Shown: positions 8,759-17,591, numbered from the stretch's first letter. The stretch is DNA of 58,562 nt from an uncultured Synechococcales cyanobacterium (GCA_903897715.1 CAIUCS010000034.1:1-58562), one strand, 5' to 3'. Notes: generated from the sequence alone by a model not told the origin. Numbers and translations are program-made.

Positions 8759-9340
8759 CTAGTGAAACTGCTTTAATTGATCAATCAGGTGATCAAAATA
8801 GGGAGCAATGATGGCTTGTTGTTCTAATTCCACCCGCTTTAAGCTGGCGGCTTTGATGCCTTCCAGACCTACCACCATGGCATCTAACGGGACCTGCAAT
8901 TCTTGATAGAGCAGTTGCATATAATGCAAGCCTTCGGCGCTGGTGTAATCGATGTGCTGTCCAGCCATGCCGTAGGTGATGCAGCGTAAAAAGTGCCAGA
9001 AATCTCGCCAGCAAGCATCTGCCCGCTCAGGGGGATAAAGTCCGCCCCCAGGCTGAGTAATAGTGGGAAAGGTTTCTAATACCTGGCTTCTGGCTTCGTC
9101 TACAATGTCGCTGATACGATCACGCAATTGCTGCACCACGGTCATGAGTTGGGTGGTCGCAGGAACAATCTGCTGAATCTGCTGCACATCTTCATCAGTC
9201 AGATAGCGCCCCTCGTCGTCTGCCACCTGAAAGTGCTGAATAACCTCCGCTGAGTGGGTATCTTGCCAGGTGGCAAAACTGACAATTCTGGCTTTTTGAA
9301 TTAATTCGCGAACGTTGTCACTCAATTGTGCGTTAGGCAT
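8759..9340 (-). CDS. aplA: AplA-like phycobiliprotein (allophycocyanin-related)
   Basis: A 193-residue member of the globin-like phycobilisome protein family, longer than the 160-184 residues of rod and core subunits. The chromophore motif is kept as ERADACWRDFWHFLRCITYG, with Cys110 at the place of the bilin-binding Cys82/84 and the following R-D pair intact. Sequence outside this block is far from ApcA/B, CpcA/B and CpeA/B. It recalls the AplA class described in Fremyella, which binds bilin without an evident light-harvesting role. A good ribosome site (AGAGGTAA) precedes the ATG. The assignment to AplA is from memory of the family; that it is a divergent phycobiliprotein is firm. Confidence 0.7.
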   Translation of the reverse strand: MPNAQLSDNVRELIQKARIVSFATWQDTHSAEVIQHFQVADDEGRYLTDEDVQQIQQIVPATTQLMTVVQQLRDRISDIVDEARSQVLETFPTITQPGGGLYPPERADACWRDFWHFLRCITYGMAGQHIDYTSAEGLHYMQLLYQELQVPLDAMVVGLEGIKAASLKRVELEQQAIIAPYFDHLIDQLKQFH

Positions 9341-9516
9341 TGCTAAGTGTTACCTCTGGATTACTCTGGTTGGCAGATAGGTTTCATTTTCCCATTCTTT
9401 ATTTACGATTGCGAATCAATTTGATTTTCTGTCACGAGCATTACACGCTCAACTGATCGCCTGTAGATCTATCGCCTTTAGATCTATAGTGGAGAAAAGC
9501 TTGACTACTGATCATC

Positions 9517-10176
9517 ATGGAACTCAGTCAAATCGAAACCGACTTGCAAAACCCGGATTTTCAATACCGGATTAAGGCGATCGTTGCCCTTAAAAATTAT
9601 CTACCTGAAATCGCGGTCCCCATTCTGATCCAGCACATCCAGGATCCAGAGTTTCTGGTGCGGACCTTTGTGGCAAGAGAATTAGGCAGGCAAAAAACCT
9701 CCGAGTCCTTTGCTGCCTTGCTTCAAATCATGCGGTTCGACAACACCCCCAATGTGCGGGCAGAAGCCGCCAATTCTCTGTCCTTGTTTGGTAGAGTCTC
9801 TGCCTCCCATTTGGTAGAGACCTTTTTTAGAGACGACCACTGGCTAGTGCGCCGCAGCATCCTGGCCGCTTTGGTCGAAATGGAATGTCCTGAAGAAGTT
9901 TTGGAAGTGTGTGGTTTTGGACTAGAAGGCGACGATGCCGCTGTCCAGGAAGCATCGGTTGATGGCTTGGGAGCGTTGGCAAATTCCCGCCAGTCTGAAG
10001 CCGCTCTAGCCCAACTCCTAACGCTAAAAAATTCAGCGGCTGAATATATCCGAGTTCGGGTTGCATATGCCCTGAAACATTTTGACACCCTCGAAGCAAA
10101 GGAAGCACTTGCTCAACTGAGGCAGGATGAGGATCATCGGGTAGTTGGGGCAGCCATGGAAGATTTGATTTCGTAA
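9517..10176 (+). CDS. HEAT-repeat protein of the phycobilisome lyase/NblB clan
   Basis: A 219-residue all-helical repeat protein: VPILIQHIQDPEFLVRTFVA, TPNVRAEAANSLSLFG, DHWLVRRSILAALVEM, QEASVDGLGAL and a closing DEDHRVVGAAMED. Spacing of the repeats matches the HEAT protein at 1189-1863, and the two look like paralogues. Family members act as lyase subunits, chaperone-like factors or NblB-type degradation factors; no motif decides between these. It is divergent from the AplA-like gene. Confidence 0.75.
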   Translation: MELSQIETDLQNPDFQYRIKAIVALKNYLPEIAVPILIQHIQDPEFLVRTFVARELGRQKTSESFAALLQIMRFDNTPNVRAEAANSLSLFGRVSASHLVETFFRDDHWLVRRSILAALVEMECPEEVLEVCGFGLEGDDAAVQEASVDGLGALANSRQSEAALAQLLTLKNSAAEYIRVRVAYALKHFDTLEAKEALAQLRQDEDHRVVGAAMEDLIS

Positions 10177-10398
10177 AGCAAGATACATTTCCGTCGATGG
10201 CCCTATCCAAAAAAGTACCCCTTTGTGGTAGGGCTTCCTGATTGTGGGAAACCTATACTGTATATACGCTTTACAGTAACACGGCAAAATTGTCTACCAT
10301 TAATGTAGTAATATTTACAGAATTTAATAACCAAGCTGACAGAATTGGGAAAATCAAATCATTGCTCAATCGTTTTGGTCAAATGACAGGAGGAACCT

Positions 10399-10605
10399 AT
10401 GGCGGATATACCAACCAGTGGTCAAATGCTCTGGAAGCTAGAGGGAGAGGATCGGGTCTTGCACCTACGGCATAACGACTTAGAACCGTGGCTTCCCTAC
10501 GAGGAGTTTCCCCAGTATGTTCTACCCGATCCGGAGGGGTTCTCTAAAGGGATCGCTACCTTTATGGCGTTGCTGAAAAAGAATTGGACAGCGATGAAAT
10601 CCTAG
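10399..10605 (+). CDS. Small unknown protein with strong ribosome site
   Basis: A 68-residue soluble protein, not recognised: MADIPTSGQMLWKLEGEDRV, then LHLRHNDLEPWLPYEEFPQY and VLPDPEGFSKGIATFMALLK. The ATG is preceded by an excellent Shine-Dalgarno (AGGAGGAA, 10388-10395), which argues it is real despite its size. It sits between a HEAT gene and a dead CpcS-type lyase. It is rich in Trp, Pro and acidic residues, with no membrane segment. Function unknown. Confidence 0.6.
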   Translation: MADIPTSGQMLWKLEGEDRVLHLRHNDLEPWLPYEEFPQYVLPDPEGFSKGIATFMALLKKNWTAMKS

Positions 10606-10676
10606 ATAAGTACAGGTCGATCAACTGATTTAGTTAGCCTCTGCTAAGACAACAATTCCAAAGGCAACGATTCCTT

Positions 10677-10990
10677 ATGACTTTTTTCCCTCAATTCGTT
10701 CAATTTTCTACTGATGCCCTAGTTTCTACTAATGTTTTGGTAAGAAGTTTTTTCCAGCAATCAGTAGGCAACTGGCGATCGCAGCGGCGCTATTCCACTC
10801 TGAAGGACAGTGCCCAGTTCGCCATGGGGGAGACCCTAACGCCATGGTGTTGCGCAGCGAGTACAGTGGAAATGCGTTTGAAGAAGAAGTGAAATTGATT
10901 GGCACCCAATATCGCACTCGCCAGACCATCATTTCTTGCGCTGGGGAAGAACAAATGATCGAGCAATATTTAGAAACAAGAACAGGCTAA
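10677..10990 (+). pseudogene. Remnant of a CpcS-type bilin lyase with the middle deleted
   Basis: The first 40 codons (with FFQQSVGNWRSQRRYSTL) are the N-terminal signature of CpcS-family lyases. The C-terminal signature (MVLRSEYSGNAFEEEVKLIG, then TQYRTRQTIISCAGEEQM and IEQYLETR) follows in another frame from about 10843 to the TAA at 10990. Roughly half of a normal 180-200 residue lyase is missing between them, and the two ends are out of frame. A once complete gene has lost its centre. The RTRQTI tail identifies a different subtype from the lyases at 584 and 12598. Confidence 0.8.
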
Positions 10991-10993
10991 GGC

Positions 10994-11788
10994 TTACGAC
11001 AATGGACTGAGACTTTCCCGTGTGGTTATGAGTGTTACTGGGTGCATAGTTTCCAGTTGTGCGGCGGGATGGCTGAGTAGGCGCGATCGCATCCCATCGC
11101 TGAGTCCCTGAACCAGGGTGAAATCTGCTCCAGCAATACTTTCAAATTGCTCAAACTCAACCCCTGTTAGATCTGCTGCTCGCAAATCGGCTCCCGCTAA
11201 ATTTGCCCCATTCAAGCGCGCGCTGCGTAAAAAAACGCCCGTCAATATGGCTGTGCGTAAGTCTGCCTGCACTAGGCGTGCCCCTCGCAGATTTGCGCCC
11301 GTCAAATCCGCACCGCTCAGGTATGCCCCCAACAAATTGATCTCTTGTAAATCGGCATGACGTAGATTTGCGGTGTTCAAGGGTGCCCCATTCAGATTCG
11401 CCCCTGGACCGATCGCCCCAGAAGATTTGTAGGCAAAGACTTCTGGAAAAATCGTTAGGCTATCGTACCGCGCCCATTGCAGTTGGGTGCTGGTCAAATT
11501 TGCACCGCTCAGATCGGCTCCAGTCAGATCAGCGCGATATAAACAGGCTCCGGTTAGATTGGCTTGTTGCAATAGGGCTTGATGTAAATTGGCTCCTCGC
11601 AAATCCGCCGCTTGTAAATCTGCCTGACTCAGGTTGGCTCGACTCAGATTGGCTCGCAGCAACGTCGCCCTGTTAAATGTAGCGCTTTGCAGATCTAGAC
11701 CGCTGAGATTGAACTGGTACAAATCTGACTGGCTTAACGACAGTCCTGCTTTGAGTCGAGTTAAAATGTCTTGAGGGGTTTTCAGCAT
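10994..11788 (-). CDS. Pentapeptide-repeat protein
   Basis: A 264-residue protein made of A(D/N)LXX pentapeptide repeats (LRANLSRANLSQADLQAADL and on to about residue 220), predicted to fold as a right-handed beta helix. The repeat runs are interrupted near residues 110-130 by a non-repeat segment (YDSLTIFPEVFAYKSS). There is no signal peptide, so it is probably cytoplasmic. These proteins are abundant in cyanobacteria and mostly of unknown role. It is convergent with the lyase remnant. Confidence 0.88.
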   Translation of the reverse strand: MLKTPQDILTRLKAGLSLSQSDLYQFNLSGLDLQSATFNRATLLRANLSRANLSQADLQAADLRGANLHQALLQQANLTGACLYRADLTGADLSGANLTSTQLQWARYDSLTIFPEVFAYKSSGAIGPGANLNGAPLNTANLRHADLQEINLLGAYLSGADLTGANLRGARLVQADLRTAILTGVFLRSARLNGANLAGADLRAADLTGVEFEQFESIAGADFTLVQGLSDGMRSRLLSHPAAQLETMHPVTLITTRESLSPLS

Positions 11789-11860
11789 TTCTCAATGGCG
11801 TGAAGCACTAAAGTTACAGTATATTCATTATGCACAGATATTGCATTGTCTCTGGAACTC

Positions 11861-12543
11861 ATGACGACACTCACCGAATTCCCACCTCAATTAATTGAAT
11901 ATCCTGAAGCAGATGGTTTACCAATGGCAGAAAGCGACCAAACTCGTGACTACCTAGTGTACGCAACGAAGGTACTCTCTGCCTTTTTTGGGCAACGACT
12001 GGATGTTTACCATCGGGCAATCTCTTCATTTACTATGAACAGGGAAACCCCGAGGCGGTTGTGGCTCCCGATGTATTTGTTGTGTTTGGGGTGGAAAATC
12101 GCCAGCGTCGCATTTATACGGTGTGGGAAGAGGGCGATCGCCCTCCTAATTTTGTCTTAGAAATCACCTCGAAAACGACCCTGAGCAAGGATCAGGGGGC
12201 AAAAAAAGGAATTTATGCCTTTCTCGGCGTAGAAGAGTATTATCAGTATGACCCAACTGGAGACTATCTCACCCCGACTTTACAGGGTTTGCGTTTAGTG
12301 GATGGAAACTATCTGACGGTGCCCACCAGCACCCTGTCAGATGGCACGATGGTGTTGCCCAGTGCTGTTTTGAGTTTAGAGTTGCATCTGAAAGGACAGG
12401 TGATGCGGTTTTATAACCCTGCTACCCAACAATATTTACTGACCCATGAAGAAGAGACAGCAGCTCGGCAAACCGCTGAAGAACGGGCACAAAGGCTTGC
12501 AGCGAAACTGCGAGAACTGAATATTGATCCGGATGCGGTTTGA
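11861..12543 (+). pseudogene. Uma2-family (DUF820) nuclease-fold protein, frameshifted
   Basis: The opening frame runs from ATG 11861 (MTTLTEFPPQLIEYPEADGL). It shifts at about 12012-12018, where one base appears to be missing, since the expected GNLFIYYEQGNPEAVVAPDV is encoded in the next frame. That frame continues through PDVFVVFGVENR and FVLEITSKTT (PD-(D/E)XK-like acidic residues) to the TGA at 12543. The tail is a short coiled coil (EEETAARQTAEERAQRLAAK). Uma2 proteins are very common in cyanobacteria and poorly understood. A single-base sequencing error is an alternative to true inactivation. Confidence 0.75.
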
Positions 12544-12597
12544 AGGGTATTATCTTGGATGTACCCTGTAATTGAAACTAGAGGAAATCCTACGCCG

Positions 12598-13188
12598 ATG
12601 GTGCCACCGATGACGATGATGGACTTTTTTCGCAAAAGCGAAGGAGTGTGGTTTACCCAACGCAGCGTGCATCACTTCGATACCGTTGCCGATCAATCGG
12701 GAGAATCGAAGCTTCATGTGCAAGTGGTCGAATCAGAGGACCCTCGGGTGAAACTGGTTTGTGAATCGCAGGGCATTGATCCAGCGATCGCATCCGGTGG
12801 AGCCAGTTTTATGTGGCAAGAACATGAGGATAAGGAGGCACCGAATCCCGATCATGCGGCGGTGTTGATTGATGTGCCCGATGATGCAACGGGGCGATCG
12901 GGTCGGCTATTGCGTAACCAGGGTTATGTAGAAAAGATTCCCGTGGTCAGTCGTTACTGGTTTGGTCAAGACGGTATTTTGACGATCGATACGGACTATG
13001 AGCAAAATCAGGGGCAAGAGCGCTGTTGGTTCATCACCGATGATTTTCGGGTGCGGGTGAGTACCATTCGCATGACGGGCGGGGTTTATTTGATGACCTA
13101 TTGCTCTGAACGACGCTGGGTGTCTGAGCAAGATTTAGCGGCTATGATACACCATAATCTGGCTAGAGCTTCTGGAGCGAGGGCATAA
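12598..13188 (+). CDS. cpeS: CpeS-type phycobiliprotein lyase
   Basis: A CpcS/CpeS-clan bilin lyase of about 196 residues. The N-terminal motif MMDFFRKSEGVWFTQRSVHH has the family F-F-x-x-S-x-G-x-W pattern. The core GIDPAIASGGASFMWQEHED and the C-terminal WFITDDFRVRVSTIRM and CSERRW match S-type lyases that load PEB or PCB on beta-Cys82. It lies 112 bases upstream of pebA, so the enzyme that attaches PEB is probably made with the enzymes that synthesise it. The start at 12598 has an AGAGGA element upstream; the frame opens earlier at 12559. CpeS rather than CpcS is inferred from the pebAB context. Confidence 0.78.
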   Translation: MVPPMTMMDFFRKSEGVWFTQRSVHHFDTVADQSGESKLHVQVVESEDPRVKLVCESQGIDPAIASGGASFMWQEHEDKEAPNPDHAAVLIDVPDDATGRSGRLLRNQGYVEKIPVVSRYWFGQDGILTIDTDYEQNQGQERCWFITDDFRVRVSTIRMTGGVYLMTYCSERRWVSEQDLAAMIHHNLARASGARA

Positions 13189-13300
13189 GGAATACGCCTC
13201 TCCAAAACATTAAGGATTGTTTCTTTGTTTCTCTCATTTGAGAAGATGAGTTTCAAAGTCCCTTAAGCTGAGAAATTAAGACAGATCAGTTTATAAATCC

Positions 13301-14035
13301 ATGTATAAACCTTTTCTTCAGCATCTGGAGCAAGCCCTGAAACAGCGCTTTGACTTACAAAGTCGTCCAATTCCAAGGGATCTAGAGTCTCAGGTCAGTG
13401 AGCGGGGTAAGCATCCTGCCACGATTCAAAGCTGGTGTTATGAATGTCCTGAGTTTCGCAAAATCCGCTATACGTACATTGATGCGAGTGCCAGTGCCCA
13501 GATCCTCAATAGTGTCATTTACCCCAGTCACTGTTACGAGTTGCCATTGATCGGGATTGATTTTCTGTCATTTGGGCAAGTCAAAAATTTGATTGTGATG
13601 GACTTTCAACCGTTATTCCAAGATGAAGCCTATCTGGAAAAGTACATCCACCCCTTGAAAGGATTGCACGATCGCTACCCCGACCTGGCACAAGGTTTAG
13701 AAATGAAATTTTACGATGCCAACCAGTACTTTTCCAAGTACTTATTATTTGCCAAAACCGATGCGGAAACCGTCAGAACGCGGGTTTTTGAAGCCTTCAA
13801 AGATTATTTGAATCTGTACTGGCAGATGTTAGGCGAAGCTGAACCGCTAACCGATCCATCTGATATTCAGCGGATTGTCAAAGCTCAAAAAGATTACGAC
13901 CAATACAGCGCTGACCGTGACCCAGCATCGGGTTTATTCAGCAGCTATTTTGGGCATGAATGGTCTGAAAAGTTTTTGTATGGATTTTTATTTGAAGATG
14001 CGATGCCCCTGGCGGCTGGAGTTGCCTCAAAATAG
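13301..14035 (+). CDS. pebA: 15,16-dihydrobiliverdin:ferredoxin oxidoreductase
   Basis: A 244-residue ferredoxin-dependent bilin reductase that reduces the C15-C16 bond of biliverdin to 15,16-dihydrobiliverdin. YECPEFRKIRYTYIDA is near residues 47-62, and Asp87 lies in LIGIDFLSFG at the position of the central proton-donating Asp of the family. MKFYDANQYFSKYLLFAKT and DRDPASGLFSSYFGHEW are PebA-type signatures. The adjacent second reductase matches PebB, so the canonical pebA-pebB order is kept. Some risk of A/B mislabelling remains, since both were assigned from memory of family features. Confidence 0.88.
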   Translation: MYKPFLQHLEQALKQRFDLQSRPIPRDLESQVSERGKHPATIQSWCYECPEFRKIRYTYIDASASAQILNSVIYPSHCYELPLIGIDFLSFGQVKNLIVMDFQPLFQDEAYLEKYIHPLKGLHDRYPDLAQGLEMKFYDANQYFSKYLLFAKTDAETVRTRVFEAFKDYLNLYWQMLGEAEPLTDPSDIQRIVKAQKDYDQYSADRDPASGLFSSYFGHEWSEKFLYGFLFEDAMPLAAGVASK

Positions 14036-14047
14036 CCTGGATTTACC

Positions 14048-14800
14048 ATGACGCTTTATCAACCCTTTTTAGACTACGCGATCGCCCTTTTACAAGAACG
14101 TCTTGACTTGCAGCCCTATCCCATTCCAGTGGGGTTTGAGTCTAAATCAGCGGTGGTCGGCAAGGGCAAACATCAAGATCAAGTCCTGACCACCAGTTAT
14201 GGATACCAGGCTCCTAAACTGCGACAAATTCGGGCGGCCCATGTGCAAGGGGGCAACGTGCTGCAAGTTTTGAACTTTGTCATTTTTCCTCACCTGAATT
14301 ACGATCTGCCTTTTTTTGGTGCGGATCTGGTGACCTTACCCGGAGGGCATCTGATTGCGCTGGATATGCAACCTCTGTTTCGGGATGACCCAGCCTATCA
14401 GGAAAAATATACCAAACCGATTCTGCCAATCTTTCAGGCGTATCAGCCCCAATTGCCTTGGGGCGGAGACTTTCCCGAAGAAGCTCGCCCGTTTTTCTCT
14501 CCGGCCTTTCTCTGGACTCGACCGCAAGCTACTGAGGCGGTAGAAAATGATGTCTTTGCAGCATTTCAAGACTATCTCCAGGCTTACCTCGATTTTGTTG
14601 ACCAGGCAGAACCTGCAACCGATGCTCAAGCCCTGCGGGAGATAGAGGAGGCTCAACTCCGTTACCTGCGCTATCGGGCTGAAAAAGACCCCGCCCGGGG
14701 GATGTTTACTCGGTTCTATGGCACGGAGTGGACAGAAGAATATATCCACGGCTTCTTGTTTGATCTGGAACGAAAATTGTCAGGTGTCGCCGATCATTAG
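14048..14800 (+). CDS. pebB: Phycoerythrobilin:ferredoxin oxidoreductase
   Basis: A 250-residue ferredoxin-dependent bilin reductase that turns 15,16-dihydrobiliverdin into phycoerythrobilin. Signatures are SAVVGKGK near residue 35, [15 protein letters not shown], and [19 protein letters not shown] with Asp93 at the catalytic Asp position, then [16 protein letters not shown] and [20 protein letters not shown]. The start is 12 bases after pebA, so intermediate channelling between the two enzymes (known for PebA/PebB) is supported by co-expression. With CpeS upstream this forms a PEB synthesis-and-attachment unit. Confidence 0.9.
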   Translation: MTLYQPFLDYAIALLQERLDLQPYPIPVGFESKSAVVGKGKHQDQVLTTSYGYQAPKLRQIRAAHVQGGNVLQVLNFVIFPHLNYDLPFFGADLVTLPGGHLIALDMQPLFRDDPAYQEKYTKPILPIFQAYQPQLPWGGDFPEEARPFFSPAFLWTRPQATEAVENDVFAAFQDYLQAYLDFVDQAEPATDAQALREIEEAQLRYLRYRAEKDPARGMFTRFYGTEWTEEYIHGFLFDLERKLSGVADH

Positions 14801-15305
14801 AGATTGCAGCGTGCCCCCTAAACAGGACGCAAGCTTGGAATTGGTCTTTGTTCTCTTTACTCATAATTTTGTTGTCTAAATCGAGTCATTCAAATTGTCA
14901 TTCTGGCGATATGGGCTAATACTCAAGACTGAGTCACGCTTCCAGCCTCCATTTGTTCTACTCTGCACAACAAATCTGTTCATCAAGTGTAGATATCATT
15001 CTTAATTTTAAGTCTTTAATAATTTGTAACGAACAGCGATCCAACGACATAGTATAAATATAAATATTGGGAGATTTACAAAGACTTGAAGCGATTCCAC
15101 CAAGCATCTAGATGAAGTCTCCCAGTTTTTTAAGAAATGTAAATTCCTCAAGCCTTCCGCTGGAGGAACTAGGAGACATTTCATCGGTCTTGATCTGTTG
15201 GTTTTGTCTGCCTCAATCTGCCTCGGCGTATTGATTTTTGAGCTTAACCTAGTCTGATTGTGACCTCAGCCATCCCCAACTAAATCTATTAGGAGATTAG
15301 AGTTT
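14801..15305. other. cpcBA upstream region, no gene
   Basis: About 500 bases without a coding frame of note, between pebB and cpcB on the same strand. It contains an AT-rich block near 15045-15070 with TATAAA elements that could be the cpc promoter, and a structured leader (listed separately). A ribosome site AGGAGA (15291-15296) precedes the cpcB ATG. I could not match an L-box or an NtcA site. Confidence 0.45.
15134..15182 (+). promoter_or_regulatory. Long stem-loop in the cpcBA leader
   Basis: An outer stem GAAATGT (15134-15140) pairs with ACATTTC (15176-15182), and an inner stem TTCCTC (15144-15149) pairs with GAGGAA (15163-15168), closing a 13-base loop. It lies about 125 bases before the cpcB start. 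Phycobiliprotein mRNAs are very abundant and leader structures often stabilise them; that role here is inference. Confidence 0.4.
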
Positions 15306-15824
15306 ATGTTCGACGCATTTGCAAAAGTGGTTTCTCAGGCGGACGCACGGGGCGCGTACCTCAGCGCTGCTCAGATTGATGCCCTAAGCGCAATGGTTGC
15401 TGATGGCAACAAGCGTATGGATGTTGTGAACCGGATTACCAGCAATGCTTCCGCGATTGTCGCAAATGCTGCTCGCGCTCTGTTTGCAGAGCAGCCTGGG
15501 CTGATCGCCCCCGGTGGAAATGCTTATACCAGCCGTCGCATGGCTGCTTGCCTGCGTGATATGGAAATCATCCTACGCTACGTCACCTATGCTATTTATG
15601 CGGGTGATTCCAGCATTTTAGACGATCGTTGCCTCAATGGATTGAAAGAGACCTATCTGGCTCTGGGCACCCCCGGTGCATCTGTAGCTGTCGGTGTTAA
15701 TAAAATGAAAGATGCTGCCCTCGCGATTGCTGGTGATTCCAGCGGGATTACCCGTGGTGACTGCGCTTCTTTGATGTCTGAAGTGGGTAGTTACTTTGAT
15801 AAAGCAGCGGCTTCAATCGCTTAA
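15306..15824 (+). CDS. cpcB: C-phycocyanin beta subunit
   Basis: A 172-residue beta-PC, the normal length. Bilin sites are Cys82 in [16 protein letters not shown] and Cys153 in [13 protein letters not shown]. Asn72 in [10 protein letters not shown] is the residue gamma-N-methylated by CpcM. The residues upstream, [17 protein letters not shown], are typical of CpcB rather than PecB, since phycoerythrocyanin has a different block before the Cys82 region. It is followed by cpcA after 104 bases. It forms the alpha-beta monomer of rod hexamers. Confidence 0.97.
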   Translation: MFDAFAKVVSQADARGAYLSAAQIDALSAMVADGNKRMDVVNRITSNASAIVANAARALFAEQPGLIAPGGNAYTSRRMAACLRDMEIILRYVTYAIYAGDSSILDDRCLNGLKETYLALGTPGASVAVGVNKMKDAALAIAGDSSGITRGDCASLMSEVGSYFDKAAASIA

Positions 15825-15928
15825 ATTGTCAATTTGCCTCAAACTCTTTTTGATTTGGTATCTGTAGCCCCAAGGGCTCGCCTGCAACAGGTTAGATAAA
15901 CATAATGTATTTTGGAGATGATTAATCA

Positions 15929-16417
15929 ATGAAGACCCCTCTGACCGAAGCCATTTCGACTGCTGATTCCCAAGGTCGCTTCCTCAGCTCTACTGAAATT
16001 CAGACTGCTTTTGGTCGTTTCCGTCAGGCGACAGCTGGTTTAGAAGCAGCCAAGGCTTTAAGTTCAAAAGCTTCAACCTTGGCTTCTGGAGCAGCCAACG
16101 CAGTGTACAGCAAGTTCCCCTACACCACCAGCATGACAGGACCGAACTTTGCCTCTACCCAGGTGGGTAAGGACAAGTGCGTTCGGGACATTGGCTACTA
16201 TCTCCGCATGGTGACCTACTGCTGTGTTGTGGGTGGTACAGGTCCGATGGATGATTACCTCGTTGGTGGCATTGCTGAAATCAACCGCACCTTTGATTTG
16301 TCTCCCAGTTGGTACATTGAAGCGCTCAAGTACATCAAAGCCAACCACGGTTTAAGTGGTGACGCTGCGGTAGAAGCCAATTCCTACCTCGACTATGCCA
16401 TCAATGCTCTGAGCTAG
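15929..16417 (+). CDS. cpcA: C-phycocyanin alpha subunit
   Basis: A 162-residue alpha-PC with the single bilin site Cys84 in [16 protein letters not shown] and the standard end [29 protein letters not shown] is the strongly conserved C-terminal block. A ribosome site (GGAGAT) precedes the ATG. Cys84 normally needs the CpcE/CpcF lyase pair. cpcE follows intact but cpcF is truncated (see 17382), so how this subunit is chromophorylated is open. Confidence 0.97.
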   Translation: MKTPLTEAISTADSQGRFLSSTEIQTAFGRFRQATAGLEAAKALSSKASTLASGAANAVYSKFPYTTSMTGPNFASTQVGKDKCVRDIGYYLRMVTYCCVVGGTGPMDDYLVGGIAEINRTFDLSPSWYIEALKYIKANHGLSGDAAVEANSYLDYAINALS

Positions 16418-16430
16418 TCGTTGACGGATT

Positions 16431-16488
16431 TGCTTGGGGAGGGACACAATTTCTGACTCAGGTTAGTTGTTGTTTGCTTCCCCAAGCA
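16431..16488 (+). terminator. Hairpin with T-run between cpcA and cpcE
   Basis: TGCTTGGGGA (16431-16440) pairs perfectly with TCCCCAAGCA (16479-16488) across a 38-base loop and is followed by TTATTTTTG. This fits partial termination or a processing/stability hairpin that keeps cpcBA mRNA far above cpcEF mRNA, as known for cpc operons. Confidence 0.5.
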
Positions 16489-16505
16489 TTATTTTTGTAA
16501 AGCCA

Positions 16506-17333
16506 ATGGACGACGAATTGACGATACAAAGTGACAGTTCCCTCACGGTGGAGCAGGCGATCGTCAATCTTCAGGGGCAAGATTTGGGATTGCGAGTCTA
16601 TGCTGCCTGGTGGTTAGGGCGGTTTCGCGTTGATGCTCCAGAAGCGATTGACGTGTTGATCGCGGCGCTAGAAGACGAAGACGATCGGACTCATGTGGGT
16701 GGCTATCCGCTTCGGCGTAATGCTGCAAGGGCATTAGGTAAGTTGGGACATCATCGAGCGGTTCCAGTCTTGATCCAAGCGCTGGAATGCTCTGACTTTT
16801 ATGTGCGGGAAGCCGCTGCCCAGTCTTTGGAAATGCTAGAAGACTTGAGCTGCATTCCCAGGTTGATTGAGCTACTCAATGACCAAGTGCCTGGAACCCT
16901 CCCCGCAACTGAACCGCCCCACATGGCTCAGCCTTTTGATGCTATCCTTGAAGCTTTGGGAACCCTAGGTGCCATGGATGCCGTACCTGACATTCTGCCA
17001 TTTTTAGATCACGATATTCCGCGGATTCAATTTGCTGCAGCCCGAGCGATGTACCAGCTCACGCCCAATCCTCAGATTGCTAGCCAATATGGCGAGCGCC
17101 TCGTACAAGCCCTCTCCCATGAAGATTTGCAACTCCGACGAGCGACGCTGGCAGATTTAGGAGCGATCGGGTATTTACCAGCCGCCGAGGCGATCGCTCA
17201 AACCCTGGCAGAAAACAGCCTCAAATTGATTGCCCTGAAAGGGTTACTGGAAAAACAACTCCTGTACACGACTCCTCTAGAACTATCGGATGGAGCGATC
17301 AAAGTCATGGGATTAATGGATGACTTGTTGTAG
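16506..17333 (+). CDS. cpcE: Phycocyanin alpha-subunit phycocyanobilin lyase, CpcE subunit
   Basis: A 275-residue HEAT-repeat lyase subunit, the normal length. Diagnostic blocks are YAAWWLGRFRV, DDRTHVGGYPLRRNAARALG, CSDFYVREAAAQSLEML, QFAAARAMYQLT and SLKLIALKGLLE. CpcE forms a heterodimer with CpcF that attaches PCB to alpha-PC Cys84 and can also remove it. The ATG at 16506 is chosen over an upstream TTG at 16467 because CpcE proteins start just before the TVEQAI helix. It is intact, while its partner gene 48 bases downstream is broken. Confidence 0.93.
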   Translation: MDDELTIQSDSSLTVEQAIVNLQGQDLGLRVYAAWWLGRFRVDAPEAIDVLIAALEDEDDRTHVGGYPLRRNAARALGKLGHHRAVPVLIQALECSDFYVREAAAQSLEMLEDLSCIPRLIELLNDQVPGTLPATEPPHMAQPFDAILEALGTLGAMDAVPDILPFLDHDIPRIQFAAARAMYQLTPNPQIASQYGERLVQALSHEDLQLRRATLADLGAIGYLPAAEAIAQTLAENSLKLIALKGLLEKQLLYTTPLELSDGAIKVMGLMDDLL

Positions 17334-17381
17334 CAGAAAGAGTGTGAATAGTAGAAATAGAACCTGCTGGCACCTCCTCCC

Positions 17382-17591
17382 ATGACTGACCAACTTTCTT
17401 CCTTGATTCAAGCGGTAGAAGACGCGGATTCTTCCAGTCTTTTACTGGAAGCAGTACAGAATCTGGCTGCGGCTCGTTTGGAAGGAGCCATCCCCGTCTT
17501 AATTGCGGCTCTCAGCTACAACAATCCGGGGGCGGCAGTCTCAGCAGTAGATGGACTCATTCAATTGGGTGAACCTGCTGTGTCTCCACTG
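17382..17591 (+). pseudogene. cpcF: CpcF lyase subunit, 5' part only
   Basis: The first 70 codons match CpcF: SLLLEAVQNLAAARLEGAIP, then VLIAALSYNNPGAAVSAVDG and LIQLGEPAVSPL. CpcF normally continues with more HEAT repeats (an S/DYNYGARA-type block, then SVRRAAA...) to about 200-215 residues. Here, after residue 70, the frame passes without a stop into TnpB-like sequence (QAKVGVSIQGRYIRIPGLGK) and ends at 17753, giving a 123-residue chimera. I could not find the missing CpcF repeats in any frame downstream. The lyase partner is presumably inactive unless a second copy exists. Confidence 0.8.

Noticed and set aside
11118-11676. Repeat-rich plus-strand ORFs of 80 and 102 residues
   Set aside because: They are antisense shadows of the pentapeptide-repeat gene.
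14048-14800. Labelling this reductase PebA and the preceding one PebB
   Set aside because: [12 protein letters not shown] and the gene order fit PebB in second position. The first gene's IGIDFLSF and NQYFSKYLLFAKT blocks fit PebA.
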